This document shows positions 1-9,763 of a stretch of DNA of 28,927 nt, in pieces; position 1 is the stretch's first letter, and the number at the start of each line of letters is the position of its first letter. The DNA lies in contig CAJNOQ010001744.1 of the NCBI GenBank assembly GCA_905250885.1, positions 1-28,927 of the forward strand. The letters are read 5' to 3'. This DNA comes from Didymodactylos carnosus (Eukaryota > Rotifera > Eurotatoria > Philodinida > Philodinidae). The position numbers and the translations under genes were made by a program. The notes beneath the pieces are model-generated. The model saw only the letters and a list, made by a program, of their open reading frames with translations, ran no database searches and was not told the origin of the DNA.

Positions 1-1125
1 GAAATTTGTGAAAATATTGTTTAAGCCATTCTTTGATTGTTATTTGGTGTTTTTCTTCTTGTCTGGATTCTTCAATATTAATGATGAATGGTGATTTAAC
101 ACTGATGGCGGAAAGTTGTACTACATTTGTATTATTATTAGTTATATCAGGTATTTCAACCAAATCATCAGGTTCATCACCAATTTCTTTTTGTTCTTGT
201 TCTTCTCGTTGTAGATTATTACCATGTTCATTGACAATATGGTGTGTTTGTGGATGCATTTTTGTTAAATTCTAATATTTAACTACATTTTCATCTGTAG
301 AGCAAATCTCTTCTATCAATTTTTATTAATCTTTATATGATTCAATAATTATCCTTTAAATATCGCATGAAGAATATGAAAAAAAGGAATTGTGTGTATA
401 TCTTCATATGATGAATTGATTCTTACATATGTACTTGTTTGTATAGTCAACGATAGATGATTTTCTTTTCTTCTTTTTTCGTTCTTTTTATCAACTTTCT
501 TTACTGTGTGAATAAAGCAAAGAAGATCCAGCAGAGATCTTCATTAAAAAATGCGAATTCTGTTGCTGCGCTGTCCATTAGCTACTTTATGGCTATTTCT
601 CCAGAAACTCGACTAGAAAAAAGCTTCACTATTGTTCTTAATTGTATTACTTAACTATGAAAATTTGGATTTCTGAAGTTATGTGGTTTCATCACACTTT
701 TAAAAGCCAGTCTGTGGAAAGAAAATGGGCAATACCCTGTGTTCGAGAGAGAGTAGCTACATGTGTTTAATGTGTGTATGGACAACTCTGTTCAATTCAT
801 CGCAAATAAATAGGAGCCAATAACAGACTTTAAAGTAAAAACAAGTAGCCTGTCTATCCAGCTATGAATCAATCTAGCTGTAACACTCTCTGGAAGAAAA
901 GTATCGTACGGATTTACCATTTTTGAAGAATCACTGGGGAAAAAACATCCATGCGAATCCATTTTGAAAATAAAAACGCCAAGATTCCAGTATGTGTATT
1001 GTTTTCTCGTATTAATTCTACAGTTTTATTTGTGTATGATAATTTAGCTTAAAATCCAGTACGAATCATTCGGACATTCACAAGTGACTTATGAATGTCA
1101 AAAATAGGTCGGTATAAGATTAACA
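1..1125. repeat. Left arm of a large inverted duplication (HPP gene 5' region)
   Basis: This segment is the reverse complement of 7718-10021, allowing for indels. It pairs base 1 with about 10021 and about 1125 with about 7718. It contains the first 86 codons of an HPP gene copy and its 5' flank. Matching stretches include the coding start (257 versus 9764), the flank around 660-720 versus 9300-9365, the 840-900 stretch versus 7940-7954 plus 8869-8900, and the block at 1090-1125 versus 7718-7755. Compared with the other arm it lacks a 912-bp transposon and roughly 250 bp that lie between GA/CT-rich runs. The coding part is nearly identical, while the non-coding part is more diverged. The repeat probably continues to the left of the window. 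Confidence 0.9.
2..259 (-). CDS. HPP family membrane protein, second copy (5' part only, cut by window edge)
   Basis: The start codon is at 259-257 on the minus strand, and the frame stays open to the window edge for 86 codons. The product matches residues 1-86 of the complete HPP gene at 9764-12340, starting MHPQTHHIVNEHG and ending KQYFHKF at the edge. I count seven amino-acid differences, all between residues 40 and 60. This part is the hydrophilic, acidic N-terminal extension, so the membrane domain and the HPP signature lie outside the window. The 5' flank is shared with the other copy, including a three-codon upstream ATG-AAA-ATG-TAG. The two copies are transcribed away from each other, with about 9.5 kb between their start codons. 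Whether this copy is intact cannot be judged from this window. Confidence 0.75.
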   Translation of the reverse strand, partial: MHPQTHHIVNEHGNNLQREEQEQKEIGDEPDDLVEIPDITNNNTNVVQLSAISVKSPFIINIEESRQEEKHQITIKEWLKQYFHKF

Positions 1126-4100
1126 GATCCGTATCTATTAAGACATGGAATCATTTTCGCTCAGAGCAGAGAAGTAGCAAATAAAATCTCACTGGTTTAA
1201 CATAAAGAACTACTACATCTCATACCAATCTATTTTACAGTATCAAGGGGCTATTTTCTGAAATATTTTGGTGCTGTAGGAATATACATCAGAGAAAAGG
1301 AGCGAGAATAAAAATATGCGAAGGAAAAATTGTTATACTGTGTGAGCACTATGCATAAAAGTATGTGAAATGAAACTCTTTAAAGAAAATACTTGAAAAG
1401 TCTGTTTCTGAGAAAAGATCTTAAGAACCGTTTGTTAGTAGAAGTTCTATTGTTTTTTTCAAAAACAAATCTTTCTCTCTGTCTTCATTTTCGAACTCAA
1501 TTGGGATTGATGAAGTCAGTCGAATCATGTCCGAGCCGAATGGGGTTCGATTGGCGAAAACGTCGATCTCGCGAATCGGTTGATTCACATAATAATGGCA
1601 AAAGAAAGCACATACTTAAGAAGTTAACTAACAGGCAGTAATAGTAGTTCTGTTTCTTTCTGAATGCCTATCCGATGTCTCGTATCCATATCTATCATTG
1701 AATGCAGATACTAGGTACGTAAATTTAAAAAATAGAGCATAAATAAAATGTATTTACTATTGCTATAGATACTGTTCAATGAATATAGAACATAAAAAAC
1801 ATTGACAAAAATACAAAAAGGAAAGACTTTTTTTGCAAACATAGAACTCAATTACAGTTTAGTGTTGAAAAAATAATAAAGTGCAAAACATTATAAACAG
1901 AAATATTTTCTTTTTTGTTTCTTTCTTTATTTTTCTCTTGGATTTGTTGACTTTGATCATATGGATAAAATGGCAGCACTTCGTTACTCGTTGGGCGCAA
2001 AAAATTTGGTGTACACTAAGCATACTTGGTGTCCTTTTTATTTAAAAAGTTAGAAGACAAAAAAATTTTGTTTTCTTCGTGCATAAAAGAAGATTCTTTT
2101 GTTGCTCTACCCCAAACCAAATGAAATGGTGTTAAGGTGACAGTCGCTTTCGAGATATGGTGGCGCCAGTATCTGATGCAAGTTCTAGGGCTTTCAGCAA
2201 AATACTCATCACTCTTGATTAAAACATGACTCACAGCTCGGAGATTTCTCATATTGATCAGAAACGTTTGCTCTATTTCCTGATATTCCTAAAAGTAGCT
2301 TTTGATTTTTCTTTTAATCGGAAAGTAAAACTTTTTCAAAATATCAGCTTTTCAAAATTTTCAGAAAACTTTTCTAAAAACCTCCATAACCCTTCATTGA
2401 AGGCCAAATAACATTGGATTCTGATAGTAAATACTGTGAGCTATCTGATGATGTGCTTAGTTCAATATCGACTTTTTATTAAAAAATTATGTTTCTGACA
2501 GTGGATGGAGGCCTTAAATCTGATAGTTGATGCTGTCCAAACCATATTAAGAATGATGCCTTAAGAACATCTATTGTACATGAGATAAAACATAATAAAA
2601 AAAAATTCGAGCAGGGTAACACCTAACTGCTCCAATTTGATCTCTGTTTCGTATCTCTACTAAAAGAACAGAAAAATGTATATTGTAGGCTATTTATTAT
2701 TTTCTCTGTCATAATGTACATTGATCAAAAGTAGATGAGTTTCATTATAGAAATGTCATCCAAAATAAATTAAAAAGCCTAAAATATCGAGAGGAGTATT
2801 ATCATAATAAACATCATCAGATAAAGAGCAGATATCGAAGTATAGCGCAGAAATACTGATCCTCAGTTTCAGATTTTATATCTTGTACGAAAAGACATCA
2901 AAACTTACTCTGTCACCTTTCTATTGCACTTTTGATGAATGCACGCATTTTTACAATAAATCATCAATGCTGTATAACCACATACTTTTTATGTAGTTGT
3001 GCGTTCTGTATGTTAGAAGAAAAGCAATTTTTTTCTACAAAAGCCTGTCTCTTTACAGTATGTATCCCCATAGAAGTTGCTAATTAAAAAAAATCGACTA
3101 CATTTAATATACCAGCAGTACAAAGAAGAGAAATGAACGGAAAAGTATAACAAACTAAAAGTGTTTAGTTGGCTAATAATTTACATTGGCGTCTCATCCA
3201 TCGTATCATGGCTGTAAAGAAAATTACAGAACAGAAAAAATAAAAGTAAAAATGTCGATGTCACAAACCTCTAACAATAGAACATCTGTGGAGAAAATGA
3301 ATGAACGAAGGTTGTAAATAGAGAGAAAAGGGAAAAATTAAATTAGCTGTTATTTGGAAGACGCTTAAATTTAGAGGAAACGATATGGGCGGATTAGCTT
3401 ATTTTTCTGAATATTTTTGAAAAGTTCGACGTGGGTGTGATTGGTTTTGAATTCTGAACAGAACTGCCTATAAGTTTTTCGGAAAGCTTATTTTCATTTA
3501 TTGAGCTGAAAGCTTATTGTCTCAGATTTTTTTAAAACGTTTAAGTTGGTGCTTAAATGCTAAAAACCAGAGATCAAAGTAACACTCATCATGCAGTCGG
3601 CAATAGGTGAAATCTGTCGACTTCCGTGTAACGGATAATTACTCTTGCAGGTTACTTCCAGGTTCTAACATAGGCTTAGGAATATCTTACTTTTTTCTAT
3701 CAGAATAATGTTTTCTAAGTTTGTATGAGAGAAGTAAGTTACTTATAACGACCAAGATTGTCGTCAAAAGTCAAGTGTTTGAAAGATACTCTTTAATTAG
3801 ACATGTCAATCAGCTGTCACCGGAATTGCATTCAGGATTATAAAAAGTCTATGGCACTTATACTGGATAACAGATCTTGCGATGCGTCTATCAGCTAGCT
3901 GCGAAAGAATGGCAGAAGAACTCGTGAATTAGTCCTGTACGTCTTCCCGTTTTCGAATAACAGCTGCTATACCGAAATCCGTTTTCGACAATACTCAGCT
4001 TCGAGCTCTTTGTACCCTGTTAGACAAAACGAACTGAATATTATTATTTTCAATTACGAAAATGAGACTATAGCTGATGTTCCTGAAAAGACAAATCAAA

Positions 4101-4407
4101 AATCAAAAATTTATATGCGATATTTTTTGAAGCACGTTCTCAGAAAAAAAGTAATAGTAAATTTTAGTTGTGAGCGTTTGTTTCATGCTTAAACTTTCCT
4201 CTAAGTCAATCTGACTATATTTGACAAATAATATTCTTGGTGAAAAGCTGTCAGATAGCCAGAATCTTGGCTTGAAGGAACATAAGAAATGTTATCTCAT
4301 TTAAGAACCAGTTCAGATTTCCAAGCTTTGAGCTTTCCTGTGACGATAGAGCGGTTGGAAAACAAAATTTGTTTATCACAAATAAATCGAGTTTAAACTG
4401 TCAAAGC
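1126..4407. other. Gene-free stretch
   Basis: Apart from the weak integrase-like remnant noted at 2016-2252, I see no open frame with protein-like composition, no plausible exon pair and no tandem repeat here. The longest frames start at non-ATG codons or are low in complexity. This is the spacer between the arms of the inverted duplication, and it is not itself inverted. Confidence 0.5.
2016..2252 (-). pseudogene. Possible remnant of a retroelement integrase
   Basis: The minus-strand frame of 78 codons contains the stretch TPFHLVWGR. This resembles the TPFxLVxGR signature near the C-terminal side of the integrase core in LTR-retrotransposon polyproteins. Nothing else of pol can be recognised on either side, and no LTRs are visible. 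If real, this is a small decayed fragment. A nine-residue match can occur by chance, so the call is weak. Confidence 0.2.
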
Positions 4408-4415
4408 ATTTTATC

Positions 4416-4786
4416 CAAGGGGGGAAAAGGCGGATCCGGGATCTACGCGGATCCATGCGAATACAATTTTATTGAACTGAACTGTCCCAGAAATCTCTGT
4501 TCCCACAAGCAAAACGAAAATGTTCTGTCTGTGGGAAAAGAATTCACAGAACAGAACACAACTGTCCCGTTATCCAGGAAATTCTCTCAATAAAAGAACC
4601 GGACTGTTCTGTTTCGGGAACACGATGGTCCTGTTTCGCGACTCAGACTGTTCTGCTTTGGGAACACGATTGTGCTGTTTTAGCGGAAGAATATTGAGAC
4701 GGATCTGGGGGGATCTTTGCGGATCCATGGGGATCTTGGCGGATCCGTGGGGGTCGTGGATCCGCAGATCCGCCTTTTACCCCTTG
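4416..4786. mobile_element. hAT-like non-autonomous element with 8-bp target duplication
   Basis: The terminal inverted repeats begin CAAGGGG and continue through AAAAGGCGGATC at 4416-4436, with the matching end at about 4767-4786. The element is flanked by a perfect 8-bp direct repeat, ATTTTATC, at 4408-4415 and 4787-4794. An 8-bp duplication with ends starting CA and G-rich is the usual pattern of hAT transposons. The element is only 371 bp and encodes nothing convincing. Its interior is unusually GC-rich, with at least six GGATC-type motifs near the ends. It also holds two copies of a 44-bp unit, each starting GACTGTTCTG, at 4602 and 4646. Confidence 0.8.
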
Positions 4787-5027
4787 ATTTTATCTCATGT
4801 ATCTCACGGCTGACAAAATCTGGTTTTGTATACGAAATATCAGTTTTTTAATTTGGGAACAACTGAGACGAAATTTTTTAGATAAAAACTCTCTCTCTCT
4901 GAAGAGCTTTTCTTGGGTTAGCTGAAACACTGATTTACCATGTTTTACGGGGGTTTCTCTTCGGGAACATGGTAAAATCAAAGGGCTTTATTCAAAGCTA
5001 GAAGTTGAGCTCAAAAAAAAAAGCTTT
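4787..5027. other. Short non-coding stretch before the ART cluster
   Basis: No gene is visible. It includes a small imperfect inverted pair built on CATGTTTTAC and GGTAAAATC near 4938-4980. I found no further structure. Confidence 0.35.
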
Positions 5028-5265
5028 CGGTATTTTATTGTCGATCTCTATGAAGAGTTGACCAAGGTCCACATTGATTATATTAAAAATTTCAAAGAAC
5101 ACACATTAACAGTTTATTGAGGACAGTGTATGGGTCTGTTAGAAGTGAGAGACCTAAAACGTGATATTGGAAAATATTGTTCAGGAAGATCGGAACAACC
5201 GTTTGCTAACATCACGAATTTAAGTGAATTTCCAGACGAGCAGGAAATAAAGGCTTGTTGACAGT
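5028..5265 (+). pseudogene. Broken ADP-ribosyltransferase fragment
   Basis: This is a partial duplicate of the intact ART gene downstream. 5028-5190 matches 5740-5895, the region up to and just past the NAD-binding arginine. 5191-5250 then matches 6020-6085, the region of the glutamate motif. The roughly 125 bp between them, which would hold the Ser-Phe-Phe-Ser motif, are missing. The codon for the motif arginine, CGG at 5831-5833 in the intact copy, is TGA here (5118-5120). The glutamate motif reads Asp-Glu-Gln-Glu (GAA at 5244-5246), so this dead copy keeps the glutamate that the intact copy has lost. The frame then stops at TGA shortly after. It cannot make a working enzyme. Confidence 0.85.
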
Positions 5266-5480
5266 ATACTGGAGTCGGTTTTGATGGAATCGATGTAGAT
5301 CTGTGGAAAATTGCTTCGAAACCACTTGCTAACACAAGTGATGAAGGCTGGTTAGAGGATGAAGAAGAAGAGTTATCTGCATCATCCAATATATTCAAAA
5401 TCGATTCAACGATTCAATCCAACAAATCAAAAACAAATTTTGGCTAATTCACGTTACACTATGCGCTGTTAAGCGTGGCA
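5266..5480 (+). pseudogene. Second, more diverged ART C-terminal fragment
   Basis: A frame starting near 5272 reads FDGIDVDLWKIASKPLAN, then EDEEEEL at 5355-5375, then IFKIDS. This order (a beta strand ending in Asp, KPLAN, an acidic Glu motif, IFKIDS) matches the C-terminal third of ART domains. It corresponds to the VLFDIDID, QPLANI, DEQKILF and FLIDSVE blocks of the neighbouring gene. The frame is stopped by TAA near 5444, and the next codons (FTLHYALLS) resemble the last strand of the domain. It differs too much from the intact gene to be its recent duplicate, so it is probably from another family member. No N-terminal half is present. Confidence 0.6.
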
Positions 5481-5497
5481 TCCTGATTATTTTGACT

Positions 5498-6172
5498 ATG
5501 TTTCGGTTATTCAAAATATTGCCGAACATTTCATCGAAAAGTGACCGAGTAAATTACCGAATGCTCGAACGATGTCGACTGTATTACAAAGCTAATCCTT
5601 CTCACCGGGCTAATATCGATGAATTTGAAAAAACTTATCGTTCCAGTGTTGCTATTCGATGGTATGCGAAAGACTCATTTTTAAACCGCCTACTGAGCAG
5701 TGCCCTCCGGGAAGAGAGGATCGATGTAATTCTAGACTTTCGGTATTTTACTATCGATCTTTATGAAGAGTTGACCAAGGCTCACATTGGTTATATCAAA
5801 AATTTCAAAGAACACACATTAATAGTTCATCGGGGACAGTGTATGGATCTGTTAGAAGTGAGCGACCTAAAACGTGATACTGGAAAATATTCTTCAATTA
5901 ATTCGTTTTTTTCTGCCTCACTATCGATTGAGGTTGCGCTATTTTTTGCCCAACTGGACTCGTTACATCCTCAAACGCTGCTTCGATCTGTCTTATTTGA
6001 CATAGACATTGATATGACAAGAGGATCGAAACAACCGTTAGCTAACATTACGAATTTAAATGAATTTTCAGACGAGCAGAAAATACTATTTACGCCCAGA
6101 ACTCGATTTTTAATTGATTCAGTGGAAATAAACGAAAGTGGTACTCGCTGGATTGTACATTTAACTCTTTAA
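5498..6172 (+). CDS. NAD(P)+--arginine ADP-ribosyltransferase-like protein, catalytic Glu replaced
   Basis: This single-exon frame of 224 codons starts at the first ATG (5498); an earlier in-frame TTG at 5492 is not a likely start. It covers a whole ART domain. The N-terminal helical part is at residues 20-100, with the family-like stretches FEKTYRSSVAIRWY and KDSFLNRLL. The first motif, HRGQ, has Arg112. The second motif is SFFSAS at residues 136-141. The third block, DEQKILF, is at 192-198. In active arginine-specific ARTs this block reads Glu-x-Glu before Val/Ile-Leu, and the second Glu is catalytic. Here that residue is Lys195 (AAA at 6080-6082). No signal peptide is obvious. Transferase activity is doubtful, though binding of NAD or target is possible. 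The stop falls where longer homologues continue; see the finding on the tail. Confidence 0.85.
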   Translation: MFRLFKILPNISSKSDRVNYRMLERCRLYYKANPSHRANIDEFEKTYRSSVAIRWYAKDSFLNRLLSSALREERIDVILDFRYFTIDLYEELTKAHIGYIKNFKEHTLIVHRGQCMDLLEVSDLKRDTGKYSSINSFFSASLSIEVALFFAQLDSLHPQTLLRSVLFDIDIDMTRGSKQPLANITNLNEFSDEQKILFTPRTRFLIDSVEINESGTRWIVHLTL

Positions 6173-6524
6173 TCCAACGACGACGAGAGCGCCGAGATGA
6201 GAGCAATGAATGAATATCTCGAATGTTTAGTATAACTAACGGATAGTAACAACGTTTATGCGTCAGTGATGGCAGCATTGGATAATGTCAAAAAGATGTT
6301 TTTTCCTGGTAGCATTATTTTCGCTTTGTTTTCTTGTAGTTTATCAGGAAACACGAATGATTTGTATTGAAAAAACCTTAAAAATTGTTTTTCGTGGAAA
6401 TAGCATGTGATTATTTTCTGTATCAGTATGCGTACTCGAATACACTAATTACTGTTCGCGTTATTTCCACTTCCCGTTCAGAAAAAAGAACAACGTGCGT
6501 GTATCTATTAAAACTAAAGAATTA

Positions 6525-6634
6525 TTAGGACTAACCAACACATTCTCGGAAAGCGTCACATTTAATTCAAAAACCCACTTCGAACGCGTTCTGCACAGTT
6601 TTTAAAAATGCTAAACTCTGCTAGTTAGTCCTGA
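6525..6634. mobile_element. Small TA-flanked inverted-repeat element (tentative)
   Basis: The ends read TTAGGACTAAC at 6525 and the inverse GTTAGTCCTGA ending at 6634, with TA on each outer side (6523-6524 and 6635-6636). The total is 110 bp. The inner parts of the arms match only weakly. The pattern fits a tiny miniature transposon, but a short chance inverted repeat is possible. Confidence 0.4.
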
Positions 6635-7443
6635 TAATTTGTGCACATACGTGAGAGCACAAAGATTAACAACTAGCAGCAAACATTTTGTCGCAATTAG
6701 TGTTCACGCCATACTTGAAAAAAGTATTGATTCAAATAGATTCATTGTGCGTGTACAATGGTTTATGTCCGAAAATTTAAAAAATTAGGAAACAAAGTGT
6801 CTTGGACTAAAACCGGCCGTGTATATTAAACCTTTTAGCGCCGTCTTCACTGCTGATTCGGTTCGGTTTGAAAATCCAAGCCGGGAGCCAGTATTAGTTT
6901 CGCTTTTTTATACCGGTTCCATCTCTACTATGGTTATTATATCACCACAACTGATAATCAAAGAAATTCAAAAAATACAAAACGATAGAAATCTATCTCC
7001 TGCGTATTTCTAGAGCTTGTTAAATTGTGTCTAGGCATGGCAAACCTTGGTCTGGTTGGCTAGAAAGCACTTTAATCGAAAAATAATGACACATTTGGAA
7101 TAAGCGCACCAAGATGCATCGAATGATGTATAATTTGTTAGTTTTTCAAATAAAAAGTCTTTTGAGCAAAATTAGGGCAGGGATCAGTGACTTCCCATCG
7201 GGAACCAAAATTTTTCAAAGAACGGGAGACGGTTTCTGATAGAAAAAGGCCCAATATGATTTTGAGTGAAAATGATCGAAAATGGTTCTCTTTTCATTTC
7301 CCACTTTCAAAAATTCCTTCTGGTATCTATGAAAAAAATTTCTTTTCATCTTTTGCCACTAGTTCAACAAAAGCCATTTACCTTTTTCCGCAAATTTCTC
7401 GTCCGATTTCAAAGTCCTTGTGCAAACCTTATACATAACAAGA
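6635..7443. other. Gene-free stretch after the ART gene
   Basis: No convincing reading frame is present. About 7085-7140 resembles 17862-17915, sharing ATAAGCGCA and then GCATCGAATG at the same spacing. It is probably a short dispersed repeat. Confidence 0.4.
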
Positions 7444-7725
7444 TAGAGAATTTTTTGGGTTTCAAAATAAGCTATAAATGAGCTTTTCAAAAATATGTCC
7501 ATATAGCACAATTGTCGAACTACTAGATGGACATCATCATTTTCATCTATCTCAACACTTTAAAGGAATATTTCTTCAACGCATCTACTCAGAACCGAAA
7601 TATTTTATACATAGAAAGACAGAGAATTTTTCGGGCTTCCAAATGAGCTATAAATAAGTCTTTTAAGAATATACTCACATGGATCAGTAGTCGAAATACT
7701 TGGCCGATATCATCATTTTCACCTG
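7444..7725 (+). repeat. Two diverged units of a 176-bp satellite family
   Basis: Unit starts are TAGAGAATTTTTTGGG at 7444 and CAGAGAATTTTTCGGG at 7620, a period of 176 bp. Both units carry a GTCGAA(A/C)TAC box 73 bp after the unit start, then TCATCATTTTCA. The array at 28061-28927 has the same start box, the same GAAATAC box at 72 bp and the same 176-177-bp period, so these are old members of one family. The second unit runs into the arm of the inverted duplication. Confidence 0.65.
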
Positions 7726-7956
7726 TTATCTTATACCGACCTATTTTTGACATTCACAAGTATTTGGACTGCATTTTAAGTTAAATTATCGTACAGAAAT
7801 AAAATTGTAGAAATTAATACGGAAAAACAATACTCGTATTCAAATCTTAGCACTTTTTTTTGTTCAAAATGGATTCGTATGGATTTTTTTTCCGAAGCGA
7901 TTCTTCAAAAATGGTAAATCCGTGCGATATTTTTCTTCCGGAGAGTGTTACAGCTA

Positions 7957-8868
7957 ACGGGTGCGCCATAAATAACTGCGCTGTTAGTAATTTAAATCTT
8001 TCTCCTCTTCCTTAGGCTCAGTCGAACTGATTCTACTAACAAAAGATTCCCCGTTCAATTCTCTACAAAATGGTATATAAACGACAAGTCAGAACTTTGA
8101 GACGTTGTTTCAGCTGAACAAAATGTGATGTACCTCGAAAACGAGAAAAATGTAATCGTTTTCTACTAAGTTTTTTTAATTTGAAATCTATGCTAAAAGA
8201 GGGGTACAAGCCGCATCCTAAGTTGCTTCTCTACACATTCAGATGTTCTCTAGCTGACAGAACAGAATTCATTTCCCCTTCGTGCGTCAGCCGGGTAAAA
8301 ATGGCTAAATAATTACTTGTCGTAATAAATCAGCGAAATGTCAATATGATGATATCAAAACAACATTATTTCATACTGTTTACATGCGAATTTAGTAGGA
8401 AAAAATGTTCTTTCCCAAATGACACCTGAGCGAGCTTAATTGGTTTACTTTTGTCCGAAATATGATCAATCTGCGAATAACCCTAACACGTAACTCGAGA
8501 AAGCAATGACAGGACTTTTACAGAAACCATGATTGCAAGCGCAAAATAAAGGGAAGAAATTCGTCTTAACTGTCAATCAATAGAGAATTTCGAGGGCTAC
8601 AATGCTGCATAATCGGTTCGACACGACTAAATAATCTGATTTATTATCGGCGAAATACTCCTTTTTTTAGTTAAATTTTTCACGTTCTCGAGGTACATCA
8701 CATTTTGTTCGCTGAAACAACGTCTCAAAGTTCTGGCTTGTCATTTATATGCCATTTTGTAGAAAATCGAACGGGAAGTCTTTTGGTAGTAGAATCAGTT
8801 CGACTGAGTCTAAGGAAGAGAAGAAAGATTTAAATTACTAACAGTGCAGTTATCTATGGCGCACCCGT
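7957..8868. mobile_element. 912-bp TA-flanked foldback transposon with proven empty site
   Basis: The two termini are inverted copies of about 194 bp (7957-8150 and 8675-8868), beginning ACGGGTGCGCCATA. TA flanks the element at 7955-7956 and 8869-8870. The other arm of the inverted duplication holds the uninterrupted target with a single TA at 875-876. This fixes both ends and the 2-bp duplication. TA duplication is typical of the Tc1/mariner group and relatives. No transposase frame is present, so it must be moved by another element's enzyme. The interior contains a satellite-like stretch starting TAGAGAATTTCGAGGGC at 8581. The same terminal sequence, TAACGGGTGCGCCA, occurs alone at 14409. 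Confidence 0.9.
8581..8665 (+). repeat. Satellite-family unit fragment inside the 912-bp element
   Basis: TAGAGAATTTCGAGGGC is followed 71 bp later by CGAAATACTC. This is the same box order and spacing as in the 177-bp satellite units at 28061 onward (start box, then GAAATACTCG at 72 bp). The rest is diverged. Confidence 0.55.
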
Positions 8869-8968
8869 TAGATTGATTCACAGCTGGGTAGACTACTTGC
8901 TTTTACTTTAAACTCTGTTCTTTGATCCTTTACATTTATTTGTGATACATCGAACAGAATTGTTCGTC

Positions 8969-9019
8969 CACACACACACACATTACTTTCTCGCATGTAC
9001 CCTCTCTCTCTCTCTCTCT
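8969..9019 (+). repeat. CA and CT microsatellites
   Basis: A run of CA dinucleotides (8969-8982) and a run of CT dinucleotides (9002-9019) lie close together. The left arm of the inverted duplication has only a short GA run at the equivalent place, next to its roughly 250-bp deletion. Confidence 0.9.
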
Positions 9020-9716
9020 ATACATATAAGAAAATATGTCTATCTATATAAAAAATGAAAGAAAAAAAACAGATACGGTCTTTATTATTCTAATCGACAA
9101 TGAAAACCGATAGTCCAAAATGTGACGGAAAGAGAGAGAAATGAATTCGGTATTATTTTAATTCTTCTTTATATACAGTAGGTATGTGATAAGTGTGGAC
9201 ATTAGTCAGACAAAAGTGAAACTCTTTACATATCGCTGAACTAGTTGCCAGAGAATAACCTTGAACAGAGCAGAGCGTATTGCCGTTTTTTCCTTCCATA
9301 GGTTGACTTTTAAAAGTGTAATGGAGCCATATAACTTCAGAAATCCAAATTTTCATAGTTAAGTAGTACAATTAAGAACAATAGTGAAGCTTTTTTCTAG
9401 TCGAGTTTTTGGAGAAATAGCCGTAAAGTACTTGTCGCGATCTAACGGACAGCGCAGCAACAGAATTCGCATTTTTTAATGAAGATCTCTGCTGGATCTT
9501 CTTTGCTTTATTCACACAATAAAGAAAAATTACAAAAAGAACGAAAAAAGAAGAAAAGAAAGTCATCTATCGTTGACTATACAAACAAGTACATATATAA
9601 GAATAAATCCAGCACATGAAGAAATATATACAATTCTTTTTTTTCATATTCTTCATACGATATTTAAATGATAATTATTGAACCATATAAAGATTAATAA
9701 AAATCGATAGAAGAGA

Positions 9717-9763
9717 TTTGTTCTACAGATGAAAACGTAGTTAAATATTAGAATTTAACAAAA
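9717..9763 (+). promoter_or_regulatory. 5' leader with possible splice-leader acceptor and mini upstream ORF
   Basis: TTGTTCTACAG is followed by ATG-AAA-ACG-TAG, a three-codon upstream reading frame, about 36 bp before the HPP start codon. The inverted copy keeps the same layout (CTCTACAG, then ATG-AAA-ATG-TAG). A pyrimidine-rich AG shortly before the start codon would suit spliced-leader trans-splicing, which bdelloid rotifers use. The sequence alone cannot show that it is used. Confidence 0.3.

Noticed and set aside
33..275. 80-codon frames at 33-275 (+) and 9748-9990 (-)
   Set aside because: They are antisense shadows of HPP exon 1, whose own frame has a start, a splice donor and a family match.
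457..654. Similar small frames at 457-654 (+) and 9372-9566 (-)
   Set aside because: Both lie in the shared 5' flank of the inverted duplication. They look conserved only because the DNA is duplicated, and their C-terminal parts differ through frameshifts.
4369..4813. Two overlapping frames with Gly- and Trp-rich sequence
   Set aside because: They fall within the hAT-like element, where the GGATC-rich composition creates open frames.
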